64,000 nt of DNA from Gymnopilus junonius. Its lineage: Eukaryota > Basidiomycota > Agaricomycetes > Agaricales > Galerinaceae. Positions 44,871-56,481 of this stretch are shown one piece after another. Where the stretch lies: NCBI GenBank assembly GCA_015501075.1, contig JADNYJ010000001.1, positions 1,054,001 through 1,118,000 of the forward strand, given 5' to 3'. Numbering within the stretch: the first letter of the stretch is position 1; the number at the start of each line of letters is the position of its first letter. The translations under genes and the position numbers were made by a program. Under the pieces are notes generated by a model. That model did not search any database, was not told the origin of the DNA, and saw only the letters and a program-made list of their open reading frames with translations.

Positions 44871-47800
44871 ATGCACCAATCTCAAACTTCCATTGAGCGC
44901 CTTCCTCTACCAACCCAAACAAAGCTTCGTTCTACTCAGATTCTGACTTCTCTTATTCAAATTGTTTCCGAACTGCTGCAAAATTCTCTTGACGCCAATG
45001 CCAGTCAAATTGAAGTTGGAATAGACTGTAAAGAGTGGACTTGTTGGGTTACTGATAATGGCTGCGGTATCAGCAAAGAAGACATAGAATTTCTTGTTCA
45101 AGGCGGGGAGGCTGGACGGTACCGTGAGTCCTTTGCATGACAATCCGGAAGGTAGCTCATGTCCACAAAGATTCCTCCAAAGTGTACGTTCCTGAACCCT
45201 CGACATCCGGGTCTACCTTTGGCTTTCGTGGAGAAGGTATGTTTACGATTTATTCAACGATAATCATTGATAAATATTTGAGTCAAGCCCTGGCCTCAGC
45301 AGCTGATATATCCTGCTTGGAGATTTGCTCGAGGACTCCGAAGTCACGTAACACATGGTCCGTTATCTTGAAGGTTTGCTTTAATTTTCGCTTCGTAAAG
45401 TCGCATGGCCAACGTCATTACTTAAGAGTGGTCAAGTGTTGTACAAAGGGCCTGCCCTGCGTTGGAAGCGCGAATCGTGTGGAACTACAGTCTGTGTGCG
45501 GGATGCTTTTTATAATGTGTGGTCTTTTCAATGCGACTTTGCCTTTTTTTTATAACCGATCATGAAGCTCCCTGTTCGTCGCATATCCCACTTAGCGCCG
45601 TCACGAACATGGGACCTGGTTCGCCAGGAACTGGAGACGTATTCGCTTATGTTCCCCCATGTATCTTTTAAGATGGAGGATACCAGTCGCGCAGGAGATT
45701 CTTCGCGGCATCATGACCATATGATTCGGATCCCCAAGGTTTGTTTTCGATTACTTTTGATAGTGGCTTCCAATCACCTGTTCGATCATATAGAATTCCT
45801 CGCTTCTAGGGACGTTCAGGTATCTCTTTGGCTCCGCCTTGGCAGAAGTAAATCATTTTGCGTTCTCTTAAAAAGCAGCTCAATAGGTTCTATCTTCCTA
45901 GCATGTCGAAGAAGTAAATGTGACCGATGGTGATATGTCAATGCACGGGTTCATAAGTCTGACCGGAACCTCGTCCAAAGTACGCTTTTTTCATCACGAA
46001 CTGCTATCTCCTCTGAGACCGCCCATATAGGCTTATCAATTCCTTTGTGAGCCCCGTGAGTTTCTTCCCCAACGGATACTGAAACTTCTTCAATTAGATA
46101 TCAACCGTCACCCTATCACTGCCTCTGATTTAAGCCATACCATCGAGTCCGAGTTCGCCTCCAGTTCGTTTAGCAAGAATGTAAGCTTCGATTTTGTGTT
46201 TTATCTGAATAACTTCGAAGGAAGTTTAGGCTTTGGACGAAGAGGGCGAAAATAATATACTACGTTTGAGTATGCCACTTCCTCAAGGCGAACGTGCGCC
46301 TAGCTGACGACAATTTGTCAGCGATAAGGCGTTCACCTCGCAAAAGTGAGAAGAAACCTGTTTATGTTCTCAATATATCTATTGCACATCAGGAGGTCGA
46401 TAATCTCTTGGATCCAAGTAAAAGTGTTGTACAGCTTCGAGTGAGCAACTGGATGTTCCTCATAGCCAGCGAACTGATATTCTGGCTGTGTGCTTAGAAC
46501 AAGTCAAATGTGATAGCCTTTCTATCGACGACAATCCGATCTTTTCTTCAGAAGCATGGGTTCTTGAACGATAATCAGCATGATTCCCGACACCATAGCA
46601 GTATTTCGCCCTCTCCTCGGAAACGGAAGAAGCTTGACCTTGACAATTCCGAGCCTGATTCCATCAGTGAGATCTCTGGATTGTCTTTACCCGACAGACA
46701 TCGAGCTTCTGGAATACCATTACCTGACGATCTATACACTTCGATGGTTCGTCCTGGTCTATTTAAAAGTGGCTTCGTTTAAAATTAAATGCTGTATAGG
46801 ATGAAATCTCAAGAGAGACAGTATGGACGGATCCATCCACAGGAGAACGTTTCGTCGTCAATTTGCGGACCGGGAACTCGTTCCCGCAGGGAGGACGTCA
46901 TCGGCAAGCAGAGAATAAGGCGCCGGATATAGGATGCACAGTTCAGCAAGAGGGAAGACGTACTCTGAGGCAGCAAGATTCCAATACTTCGGCTAGAGCA
47001 GATTACTATAACTGCCAGAGCCCTGTACCCGCTTGGTTGGAGCAAGCACTGGACGTTTGTCATTCACTCTACGACCTTTTTTATGAGTCCGCTGACTGTA
47101 TTCCGTAGAGTAACCAAACATATGCCCTAGTTGAAAGCAGCATTCCTTCCGTGGAAGTACCTCCAATACCTTTTTCTGGTCATAGATCTTTACTGAGCGG
47201 CATACACGGACGATCTATGCCGTATAACCCCGCCGTTCATGAGCATCTCAGAGTAGGAAACTTTGCATCGATCGCTGGCTCTTCCAGCCAACAATTTACG
47301 AGGAATGACCTCCGACATACTGAAGTCATCAATCAAGTGGATCGCAAATTCATTGCTTGTCGCGTACTAAAGCGCAGCAGCGGTGCAACGTTGCCGTATG
47401 AAAATGACAATGGGGTATCGGAAACAAACTCCGTGGTTGTACTCATCGACCAACACGCCGCGGACGAAAGAGTTCGAGTGGAGCGTTTCCTCAAAGAGCT
47501 GTTTCTGGGTTTTCTTTACTCGCAAGAACGAACTGGGTCCAACCAATTTGCGGGCGTCCGAACTAAGGAACTCAACCCTCCCATTCCTGTGCTTCTAACG
47601 CAGCATGAGGCTCTCACCCTAGAAAGGTCACAAGATACCCGAGAGACATTACGGAAATGGGGCTTTGGATTCGCAGAACTGTCAAGTGCTCTACCTGACT
47701 CTGACGGCGTTTCGGGACCCGGAAGAAGTGCTGGGTACGCCCAGATTCTTGTTAATTCCATTCCTGAAGTTGTTAGCGATAAGGTATGTTCACTGGATCG

Positions 47801-48379
47801 TTGCTTTGTTTGTCCTATTGTTCGTGTTGACGTTGGCTCACGAATCGGACGACAGCTTCTTCAAGGAGATGAACTGCGGGATCTCATCAAGGGATTCCTT
47901 GGACAAATCCAAAGTGGAGAGCTATTTTCAGAAGTTGGTCTGGTTTTGCCTTCTGAAGAAGACCAAGACAACTTTCTCTGGTTTAAAGCTGTGCGATATT
48001 GTCCTAGGGGTTTGCTTGACCTCATAAATTCCAAAGCCTGCCGAGGCAAGTACTTGATTGTAACCGGTGTTAAGGCTATATCAATACCCCAATGTTCCGT
48101 TATAGGCGCTATCATGTTCAACGACCCTCTTTCAGAGAGTCAATGCGAGAAATTGGTGAAGCAGCTCGCCGAGACAGTTTTCCCTTTCCAGTGTGCTCAC
48201 GGACGGTCCGTTCGAGTTTAATTTTGGTCCGTAATCTTTACTTACCCTATGCCCGATTTCCGCTGTGCAGTCCGTCCCTTGTGCCTTTGGTCGATACAGG
48301 ACAACTCCAAGCAATGGTACATAAACATAAGAAGCGTCGGAACGACTGGAAGCAGCTGGAGACAATGGCGGATGTATAG
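44871..48379 (+). CDS. MLH3: DNA mismatch repair protein MLH3
   Basis: Fifteen exons (44871-45123, 45171-45236, 45288-45373, 45427-45516, 45568-45738, 45794-45847, 45902-45979, 46031-46046, 46098-46180, 46288-46440, 46498-46746, 46800-47054, 47109-47783, 47856-48205, 48271-48379) give 895 residues without any frame break. The GHKL ATPase motifs are ELLQNSLDANA, DNGCGI, SKV and GFRGEAL, followed by VRDAFYNLPVRR. The C-terminal endonuclease site is DQHAADERVRVE, with the matching QVDRKFIACRV and CAHGRPSLVPL, as in MLH3 and PMS2-type MutL. MLH1-MLH3 nicks DNA to resolve meiotic crossovers and takes part in mismatch repair. CAHGR|PSLVP is completed by the last exon. A 16-nt exon lies at 46031-46046. 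Confidence 0.92.
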
Positions 48380-49179
48380 GCCACTGTCGGTCTTCTCAGA
48401 TCTGATATTTATAGCAAATGTCAGGAGGAAGAGAGAAGTTCCATTATGGTGATTAGGTGGCACTCACTGACTCAACTACCCAGGTTTGTCGAGCTTCGAT
48501 TTCGTGCCATCGGCTAGATGAGTATGTGAATAGGTCTGAAGCGGTCACGGCGGTGCATAAATATTTCGCTATGTACTCAATCTGCTGATGGGAACGTTTA
48601 ATAAACTTCTCGCATATCTTTTGCATATCTTATCATCTAATCTTGCTCTCAGTAAGTATATCGAGGAATGACGTGAGATGGGGTAATTGAGTTGCAGAAA
48701 GTACTGAACAGCGTAATGGCCGCACATCTCGAGAGCCTTTTAGGAAGTAAATTGGAAATCCATGTAGAAAGATTTGCTGCAAAGAATATGGGAACCGACG
48801 TTGAAGTTCTAAACTTTTCGCCGAGTTGTACTTTGCACCGACTTCCAATACTCTCTTTGTGGTCAATTGCTGTCCTGTGAGTTGGACGACTTTGTAACCA
48901 TATTTTCCATGTATGCCAGGCGAATCTTTTGACATGGCTGAGCTCTTGATAATGCGTTAACATTGGCAGGAGCCTGGTCTGATCTGGCCGTAGATCTGTG
49001 ACCACAGGTCTGGTCTGGCCGTATCGGTAGACTCAGGCTTCAAGTTTACTCAATTAATTAGGCTTGACTATAATACATGTGGGTCAGGAAATCTGCAAAG
49101 GTAGTTTCAATTAAGCTTCCAGCGAAATCCAGAACGATATCGGGTATGTCACTTGTTTGGAGTTGTTAGCTGGGTCGCG
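48380..49179. other. Spacer between MLH3 and RTC3 genes
   Basis: This 800-bp spacer contains no gene that I can support. The minus-strand frames at 48633-49005 lack motifs and splice partners. A short imperfect direct repeat (GTCTGATCTGGCCGTA near 48975 and GTCTGGTCTGGCCGTA near 49010) is present. Confidence 0.4.
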
Positions 49180-49260
49180 TGACGTCAACGGAGCACTAGG
49201 CCCCGCACAATGCCGTTCTCGACCCCGGAGACGTCATTGCTTAAGGATGAGCATATATAA
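49180..49260 (+). promoter_or_regulatory. Stress-type promoter: CRE/ATF sites and TATA box
   Basis: TGACGTCA at 49180-49187 is a perfect CRE palindrome, and GACGTCAT at 49230-49237 is a second ATF half site on the other strand. TATATAA at 49254-49260 follows, then a pyrimidine-rich run to the ATG at 49324. The order is that of an inducible fungal core promoter of the Atf1/Sko1-regulated type. The motifs are seen; the inducer is inferred. Confidence 0.6.
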
Positions 49261-49323
49261 GCTTCTCTCTCCTTTCTCCTATCTTTCAACGCGCACTTCT
49301 GAAATTCATTCTCACCACCTACA

Positions 49324-49908
49324 ATGTCGCTCACCAAGCTGGTCTATAAGCCTGACTCAAAGTCCGCTGACGAGTTCCTCATCATCGTCAACCCCGACAA
49401 CGTAAGTCTCACTCCTTGATCCATCTGATTGCAGCACTTATGTTTTCGGACACAGTACAAGAAATGGAAAGATGGAGGTCAGTTTTTTCAATCATCTGTC
49501 TCTTAACACATACGACTCATAATAATTTTCCAGACGAGTGAATAGGGAACTTTCTCATATAAAATCCTTGCTGATTTGTTGCCTCATAGTTCGATACCAC
49601 TAGCAGATGTTGTCGATTGTGAGTGGCTTTTATACCAGTGTGCGAATTGATTTCGGAGGGTGCCTTGCACGACAGCCTTCCAAGTGTTCCATACGCAGCA
49701 AGGATCGCAAGGAATCCTCCACTCTCCGTCACATCAACAACTCGATAACGTGTTCGGAACACACAAAGACGTCGACGTTGTGAAATTCATGTTAGAACAT
49801 GCGAAGGAGCAGGCAGGAACGCTGCACGAAGAGAAGATCGGGACAAAGAATGCCGGGCGGGGAAGCATGGCTATAGACACCCGTGGCAAAGACTTACATG
49901 GAGTCTGA
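49324..49908 (+). CDS. RTC3: RTC3-like small protein with SBDS N-terminal domain fold
   Basis: Five exons (49324-49401, 49456-49477, 49534-49537, 49590-49618, 49676-49908) give 121 residues. Conserved segments are TKLVYKPDSKSADEF, NPDNYKKWKDGD, SIPLADVVDSFQVFHTQQGSQG, HQQLDNVFGTHKDVDVV and the end DTRGKDLHGV, all as in yeast Rtc3 (Yhr087w) and its fungal relatives. Rtc3 is a small cytosolic protein with the SBDS domain fold, stress-induced and linked to RNA metabolism. Exon 3 is only four bases (ACGA). It is required: both flanking introns are canonical (56 and 52 bp), and only with it does GDDSIPLADVVD read through. The promoter has CRE sites and a TATA box. Confidence 0.9.
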
Positions 49909-51117
49909 GCGGTTGAGAGTAGTGTAATTTCTAGAATGGGACTTTGGAGAATCAAATCAATCAATGTACTTTTATCAATGCCATCCTAATGTTCACCCAT
50001 TGGCAAAGCTCGGATTACTAGATGCATTCACGATCTCAATCCATTGTGAGATAGTGGTGCGATAGATGGGTAAGGTCGGAATTCGATAGACTTCGGAATT
50101 TAGTAGTCTAGTTACATGCATTTGATCACACGACATGCCTGTCGGGACATCTGGAGCGAAACTTGGAAACTCTGATTCTGACCCACATTTAATAGAACAT
50201 TTCCTCAAACGAGGCAACGAAATCCAGATGATTCGCACTTGTCCGCAGCCCGCTACATGCATAAATTAAAGAGTACATTTGCATGTTCGTTGATGTCCTA
50301 TCTAAGCGCCCTAAGCATCGATCTAAAAATAGTAATTCAAAGGTTGACTGGCGTGCAACCAAGCGAAACAATGCCCTCTAAAGTTGTTAAGATTAAAGCA
50401 GTGAAAAGTTTGGCGAATAAATGAAATATGGGATAGAAATATACGTACTGAAGGAGATGCCAGTGCCGCAAACAGGCTGGACAAAGCTGTCAACCAAATC
50501 AGTTGTTGCAACGATTCGAGATGAATCGTTATGCTCACGCTCTCATGGTCGCATGGTCGAGGAGAAAGAATACTGAGTATTTTGAACGCCCGTGGCGCAG
50601 AGTAGTAATTTCCGGTAAATTCCTACTGAACTTTTTTATGTTCTTGACTGGTACATCTGAAACATTTCCTCATATCTAGCAAGCGAGTATTAATTAATCA
50701 AGTTCCCAACTCATTCAGATATGAGAGACAATTCACGTCAACGGAACCACTAAATTCTTGTTTTCTATTCTTAGGGACCGACGTTATAACCTCGACATCT
50801 ACTCATTTCAGACCGTGCTGCGTCCTGGCCGTAGAATGAACACCATCGGACTTTTCTTATCAACGCCGGGTTGCTGGTACACCTTGACACACTAAGTTTT
50901 CCGCAATACCATTCAAGACTCCGCTTTTACACGACTTCTTGCGATGCCTTTGGATTTGTTTTCGTGTTCAACTGCTGCATGATCATCAAATACTCTTTCA
51001 TCGTTGGGAAACGGTGCAGTCAAAAAAAATATAACAGCCCAATGGTTCGAAGCAATTTCTTCATACTCGAACAATCAGGAGTATTCGTTCAAGTACTCTT
51101 GTAGTCTTAGCGCAACC
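49909..51117. other. Gene-free stretch upstream of the hydrophobin locus
   Basis: This 1.2-kb stretch holds no gene that I can support. Small frames (50239-50424, 50871-51104) have no motif. Its right end should contain the old hydrophobin promoter. Confidence 0.4.
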
Positions 51118-51613
51118 AAGCAATTCAAGCTCTCTACTCTTCAAGTTGCCACTGTTGCTCTCGCCAGCCTTGCGGTCGCCACCCCTGCTCGCCGCAACGA
51201 GCCCGCCAGTCAATGCAATGCTGGTTGTATCCAATGCTGCCAGAGCATCGAGCAGGCTGATGACCCTGCCACCGCTTCTGTCATCAAGTCTTTGGGCATT
51301 GTCGTCCAGGACGTCACCACCATCGTTGACCTCACCTGCGACCCCATCACTATCATTGGTGCTGGGTCTAGCTCTTGGTAAGTATTTGCATTTTTTAAAC
51401 ATCCAATTTCTGATTTTGACTCCTCTTGCCAGCTCTGCTCAACCGGTCTGCTGTGAGAACAACTCTTTCAGTAAGCCTCAACTGACATCGAGGGAACAAC
51501 CGTTGGAGATTCATCATACTAATGCCATTTTTTTAGAGGGCCTCATCGCCATTGACTGCACTCCCGTCGATATCACGCTTCAAGTTGTTTCGCCAATAGT
51601 CTGCTGGGAATAG
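51118..51613 (+). pseudogene. Class I hydrophobin without a start codon
   Basis: Exons 51118-51377, 51433-51470 and 51537-51613 encode a typical secreted class I hydrophobin of about 124 residues. It has a signal peptide core (QFKLSTLQVATVALASLAVA), then cysteines in the order C-x6-CC ... LTC ... SSSC-x5-CC ... IDC, the eight-cysteine pattern (two additional Cys are present). Hydrophobins self-assemble on hyphae and fruit bodies. At the expected start the sequence reads GCAACC AAG CAATTC where homologous genes have ATG; no in-frame ATG precedes it and none occurs within exon 1. Either the start codon is lost (T to A), or a base-call error is present, or an upstream exon supplies the start. 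Splice sites and the rest of the frame are intact. Confidence 0.75.
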
Positions 51614-51901
51614 TTGGCAGGCTTGTAGAAGTGTAACATGTAACAAATGATTGGCCATCTATAAATGCCATTTACTTGCGTCTTTCATCACATTGACAGA
51701 TTGTTCGATCCATTTACGTCCGAATTGTATACGTTACATCTGTATGAATATGAAATTAGATATGGTAAAAGACACAGAGATATACAGTGTAGTTTGGGAA
51801 TGCCGATTCTTCCATCCACGTCCCTTGGAGATAAACACAACTAAGGTAAGTCTAGATATCTAAATAGCGAACGACCAGCCATAAGGAGTGACAGACGGCT
51901 C
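51614..51901. other. Convergent 3' spacer
   Basis: This 288-bp AT-rich gap lies between the hydrophobin stop codon and the AFG1 stop codon. No feature was recognised. Confidence 0.35.
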
Positions 51902-53908
51902 TTATTTCTGGCCTGCGGTTTCCGCCCACTCTTTGCTTCCCATCTGCACCAATCGTGAGCAGGCCCGAGCGAAGGCGAATACTTCCTCTTCTCCTGTAAA
52001 CATTGAGCTACTGCCAACCATTTCAGAGTTTAAGCCCTGTCAGAGAATATTTAATGAGATGTGAAAGTAGAATGGAAAATGGAAAATGCAACTACTGACA
52101 AGGTCATCCATAACGCTCCGCATGTGGTCCGAAATGTGACCTTGTCTGTCGTGCTTGCTCGGGTCGTCGGAAAAGACTTGGAAAACAGGGACTTCCGATG
52201 TCACAAACAACTTCGTCTGGAGGAAGTTAATCAAGCCTTAGATTGCAGCCCAATTTTAAAGATGGCGTATACACACGTACCTTACTTTCATAGCATGCTG
52301 TGTGAAGAAATAAGTGTGAGAGGCGATACAAAAATACAGGACTTGACGTACCATCAATGAAAGTGATGAACCTTCTCGCCTGAATGCCGGAAGAATTAAG
52401 AGGCTCCGGATGCAAAGAGTTTAGAGGATGACGTACTAAATCTTTCTGCTGCATTCCCATTTTGGGTATATTTAGGACAAAAATGGTGCCGAAGTTCTTT
52501 GTAACTTCAATGTAATCAGCAGCGCTTAAAGGCTGTCCGCAAAGGTCGTAAAAATCGAACTTTGCAATCGTCGAAGTGCTTTCCGGAACCAATATAGTTC
52601 GGCCCCAAGTCGTCAATTTCCTATTGCGTATAAGAGGATCATCCGAATTTTCAGACGCCAGAGAGTTGAAGATTTTTTCAACTTCACTTGTGTTTTCTGG
52701 CGTAAGAGGGGAATAGAATACATGAGACAATGCACGAGGCACTCTACGGTAGTCTAAAATAAAGAAAGTTAGTTCGCGATCAAGCCAATCACACATTTCA
52801 ATACCTGTTCCAGAGTCTAAATCTGTCACATCAAAATGAGTCTTCAACAATTCTATTGCAGGAATGAAGCTAGAACGCTGGATCCCGTTCTTGTACAAAT
52901 CGTCAGGGTGACGACTATTTGGTGAAATGTTAAATATATTACAACAGAAAGGCTTGAAAAGACACACTTTGACGTCATAACGCAAACAACGCCGTAATTG
53001 ACCAAGGATTCCAAAAGGCGTCGCAAAATCATGGCGTCGGCAATATCGGTTACCTGAAATTCGTCAAAGCAAAGAACGGACGCCTCTCTGGCAAGATCGC
53101 GAGCCACAGGGACAATAGGATCGCCGCCACGAAAACCCATAGCAATTTTGGCAGCATGCAGCCGCTTGTGGACGTCTATCATAAATGCGTGGAAGTGTAC
53201 TCTTCGTTTACGTTTTAGGGAAGGTGGGAGGGTCTGGTAGAAGAGATCCATGAGCATTGTTTTTCCCGTCCCTACGTCACCATAGAGGTATAAGCCCTTC
53301 GGGGCAGATTCTGGAGGAGACATGGGCGTTGCTGAGTCGCGGCTGAATATCCGAGATAGCTAGAGAAGGAAATGAAATTCTATTTAGCATTTCCAAGAAA
53401 TAGTGAAAACTCACTAGATAATTAGAACTGGATTCAACGGGTATTTCAGGTGGGTTATAATCAACAAGTTTATCATGTAAATCCTGTAGCTTTTGGATTA
53501 TACGGGTCTGGTGTTCGTCTCCTCGCAGCACTCCAGAGTCTATCAGTTTTTGGTATTGGCTTAACGGCGTTAGAATCTCTGAGGCAAGCGAAATTAGACA
53601 GTAAGTTCTCTCAAAAAGGAAGATGTAAGCACACCATCGTTGAAAGAATCCTGGTTGGGATCGTGGTTTGAAGGATTCTTATTTGATCGTCCAGCTAAGA
53701 AATTCTGCTCTGCAGGATTCGAGCGGAGCCCAGAGTCAACAGCGAGAGAAGAATTTAATGCCTTTCCTCTGGGTTTCGACTGGGAAGATCGGGTGGGTGC
53801 GGAAGTAGCAGAGGAAATTCCAGCCCGTTGACTGATATGATGGGTAGACGAACGTAATCGATAGTTTCGGGTTGAAGATGATGTTAATGCTCTTCGGACA
53901 GCCTTCAT
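51902..53908 (-). CDS. AFG1: AFG1/LACE1-family mitochondrial ATPase
   Basis: Nine exons (53908-53635, 53578-53415, 53359-52968, 52914-52805, 52753-52437, 52379-52352, 52297-52281, 52216-52100, 52036-51902) give 517 residues. The N-terminus ([21 protein letters not shown]) is a presequence. Walker A is [14 protein letters not shown], Walker B is [16 protein letters not shown], and [18 protein letters not shown] is the signature of this family. Later conserved parts are [15 protein letters not shown] and TKLFVTSE. Afg1/LACE1 sits at the inner mitochondrial membrane and aids turnover of respiratory-chain subunits, including cytochrome oxidase. Exon 7 is only 17 nt (CYESK). The gene is divergent from UreF with a 252-bp promoter. 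Confidence 0.93.
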
Positions 53909-54160
53909 GATCAGTCAATGTGATGCCGTTGAGCCACAGTATCGGGTCGATGTGAGGGAGGAAGTGGCTGGGACGAGAGATTTATTCTGTTAACGCCGCC
54001 GCAGAACGGAGTGGAAGCAAAGCCCTTAGCCTTCCCGACAATTTGAATATTGACCCGGAACTACTGCTGGCTCTATCCATGTGACCGGAGTCGCTTATCT
54101 TTCTACCGGAGTGCCCTGCCGATCGGCCATTGTATCTTATCTTATTCTTTGCTCGCCGTC
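53909..54160. promoter_or_regulatory. Divergent promoter between AFG1 and UreF
   Basis: This 252-bp spacer separates the two start codons. An open frame continues into it upstream of the UreF ATG but without conserved sequence. No specific motif was recognised. Confidence 0.35.
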
Positions 54161-55064
54161 ATGGACAACGACGACACAGAAACTTACATCTTACTGCTTC
54201 TTGCCGACAGCAATCTACCAACAGGTTCTTTTGTCGCTTCTTCTGGCTTAGAATCCTATATGAAACATGGTTTCGCCTCGTCAGCCCCTTCAATAGACGT
54301 CGCCATAGTCGACTTCGTGCGCGATAGCCTGGCATCGTACGCCAGGAGCTCCCTCCCATTTGTTTCTGATGCCCACAGAGCTGTAATGGATTATGCTCTT
54401 TGCAAAGGCGCGACTGATAATGTAGTTCCGCATGCACATAGCACTCTTAGCACTCTAGCAAAGCTCGATGAGTTATACCAGACTATGGTTCTCAATCACG
54501 TCGCAAGGCGGGCGTCCATGACTCAAGGTGTTGCCATGCTCACTCTGTATTCGAAAGGTTTCTCCCAGTCCGCCTCACTGTCCGTTTTTTCCACACCGGA
54601 AGCTCGTGATCATGAAGCTCGAATGCGAGAGCTCATCGATCATTTGAAATTGAAGATACGGAGAGAAGAGACATATGGACATCTTCCAATATGCTGGGGA
54701 GCTTTGACAGCAGCTCTGCGTATTAGTATAGGTGTGTGCATATTTCAATGTGAAAAGGGCCGTGTTAATGAGCGGCACAGAACGCTCTCGATACCTCCAT
54801 CTCTTTCTTCACGCCCGGAGCTTGTTATCGGCTTCAGTTCGTCTAAACGAGCTTGGACCTTACGGTGCCCAGCAGGTATTATTACATGCAGTTCGACCTC
54901 TAGTGGAAGCGGAAGTTGCGAGGTGCCAAAATCTTCGCACTGGATTCCTAGACAGTTTAGAGTGCTTTGACGACGTAACATTGGGTCCTGCAAACACCTG
55001 GCCTCTAGGAGAAATCTTGGCAGGTCGCCATGACCTGCAGCACTCGCGCATCTTCAACAGTTAG
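54161..55064 (+). CDS. ureF: Urease accessory protein UreF
   Basis: Two exons (54161-54731, 54781-55064) give 284 residues. Family motifs are LLADSNLPTGSFVASSGLESYM near the start (the LPxGxFxxSxGLE signature), HLPICWGAL and, in exon 2, FLHARSLLSASVRLNELGPYGAQQVL. The start is the ATG four residues before the acidic DNDDTE; earlier in-frame ATGs add a non-conserved stretch. UreF works with UreD and UreG to load nickel into urease. It is convergent with eIF3f, with only 83 bp between the stop codons. Confidence 0.93.
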
Positions 55065-55147
55065 ATCGCGACATTTATCATACAGAACCGACTCTAGTGT
55101 GGTGCAAGAAAGAGACCAAAATCCGAAACCCATTTTATTGCAATCTC

Positions 55148-56336
55148 CTATGACGCAGCGGTCAGGGCCAACCGAGAAGACACTTCTGCTTGTGCTCGTA
55201 CGAGATTTGCGAGGTACGTAACCATCAATGTGTCCTGTAATTTGGGCAGATATCGATGTTAGTTCGTAGATAATTGGTCTTGAAGTGCACTAACCTGTAG
55301 GCTTGCATTGAAGCTGCCCTTTTCTAAATCATCGGTACTAGCACCCAAAGTGTCCATGAGGTACCGTCCAATGGCCGGGTCTCCTTTCTTCTCGCCAGCG
55401 AGAACTGCCCGAACGTAGGAGAGCACTCGGTCTAACATATCAGACACGGATAAAATAGCCTTCTCAATGATCTCGAGATCTGTGACGGGCTGGGGAGTTG
55501 TTGATGACGTTGAATTGGCGGTATTCGCTAGGAGGTCGACTGAGAGGCCAATGTAAATGACTATCCAAAAATCGGTGATGGGATATGAACTCACGCCCGC
55601 TCCTCTCTGCATCGTGGAAGCGTAGTTCGACAGGTACAGGAACAAATACGCAGTTTTCAGGTTTTGGGAACACACCGACAGGTGAACTAAAAAGGTTTTA
55701 GAATCTGTTCAAGATACTGTCCAACGTGACAGACCTGATGTAGGCTTTTACTCCGGCTTCTTGACCTTCTTCGATACCAGTGTTTACAGCAACATGAATT
55801 GCTTGGTGGGGTCCAGTTTCTTGGGAATAGAAGTTTTGGATCAGTGCAGAATATGTGTTGAGATTTGACCCCGTGGAATACCTAAAAACACAAGCTTCAT
55901 TTAAAAGTGCAAAATGCGAGATAGAGGCATGCTTACCATCCTACAATGACCTCTTTCGGGTTCACTTTGTGATGGAGTTCGTACATGGTGCGGTGGTAAT
56001 CCATGTCGACAGCAACCTGTTCGTCTGTCTCGCTGTGCAGAACGGCGAAAGATGATCGGACTTCAACTTCATTGTCATGGCGTGTACCAAGGAGAGTTCC
56101 TATAACCCGGTCCTGTGCGTCCGTACGACGAAGATAATGATCTAGGATAGAGAAAAGAGCTACAGGATGGATCGTGATATTTGTAGGTGTGCGTCTACAC
56201 AAAAAATAGAGTGTATTCGTTAGCAATTCCCTCTATTGGCCTAGACGATAATAGCGGCTCACGGGACATTGGGAGAGACTTCGGGGACAGCTGATCCATG
56301 GATATTGATCGCAGAGGACTTAGGACCGAGAGGCAT
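55148..56336 (-). CDS. eIF3f: Translation initiation factor eIF3 subunit f
   Basis: Six exons (56336-56263, 56194-55937, 55881-55735, 55686-55595, 55539-55295, 55234-55148) give 300 residues, close to the usual fungal length. The MPN domain shows [57 protein letters not shown] and the following Asn/Ser region. The JAMM zinc ligands are absent, as expected for eIF3f, so no isopeptidase activity is predicted from this. The C-terminal helical part ([14 protein letters not shown]) closes the protein. It is part of the eIF3 complex on the 40S subunit. It shares a 145-bp bidirectional promoter with TOM7. Confidence 0.93.
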
Positions 56337-56481
56337 CTTTTGTAGCCTTTTGTAGCCCTGAAAGTAGATATGAGAGTGGAGGAATAAACCAAAAAAGTTG
56401 ACGTCGGAAACTGCCGAGAACTTTCACCTCCTACCACTGCTCGTCACCAACCACTCCGACCCTACAAAAGTTGTAATAAAG
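56337..56481. promoter_or_regulatory. Short bidirectional promoter of eIF3f and TOM7
   Basis: Only 145 bp separate the ATGs of two divergent housekeeping genes. The spacer has GACGTC at 56400-56405, a CRE-like core, and pyrimidine-rich sequence on the TOM7 side. Confidence 0.45.

Noticed and set aside
47784..47855. Treating 47784-47855 in MLH3 as coding
   Set aside because: The segment is open and divisible by three, but it has GTATGT and CGACAG borders and adds Cys-rich sequence absent from the conserved join SDK|LLQGDEL.
48633..49005. Minus-strand frames downstream of MLH3
   Set aside because: Two overlapping frames without motifs or splice partners.
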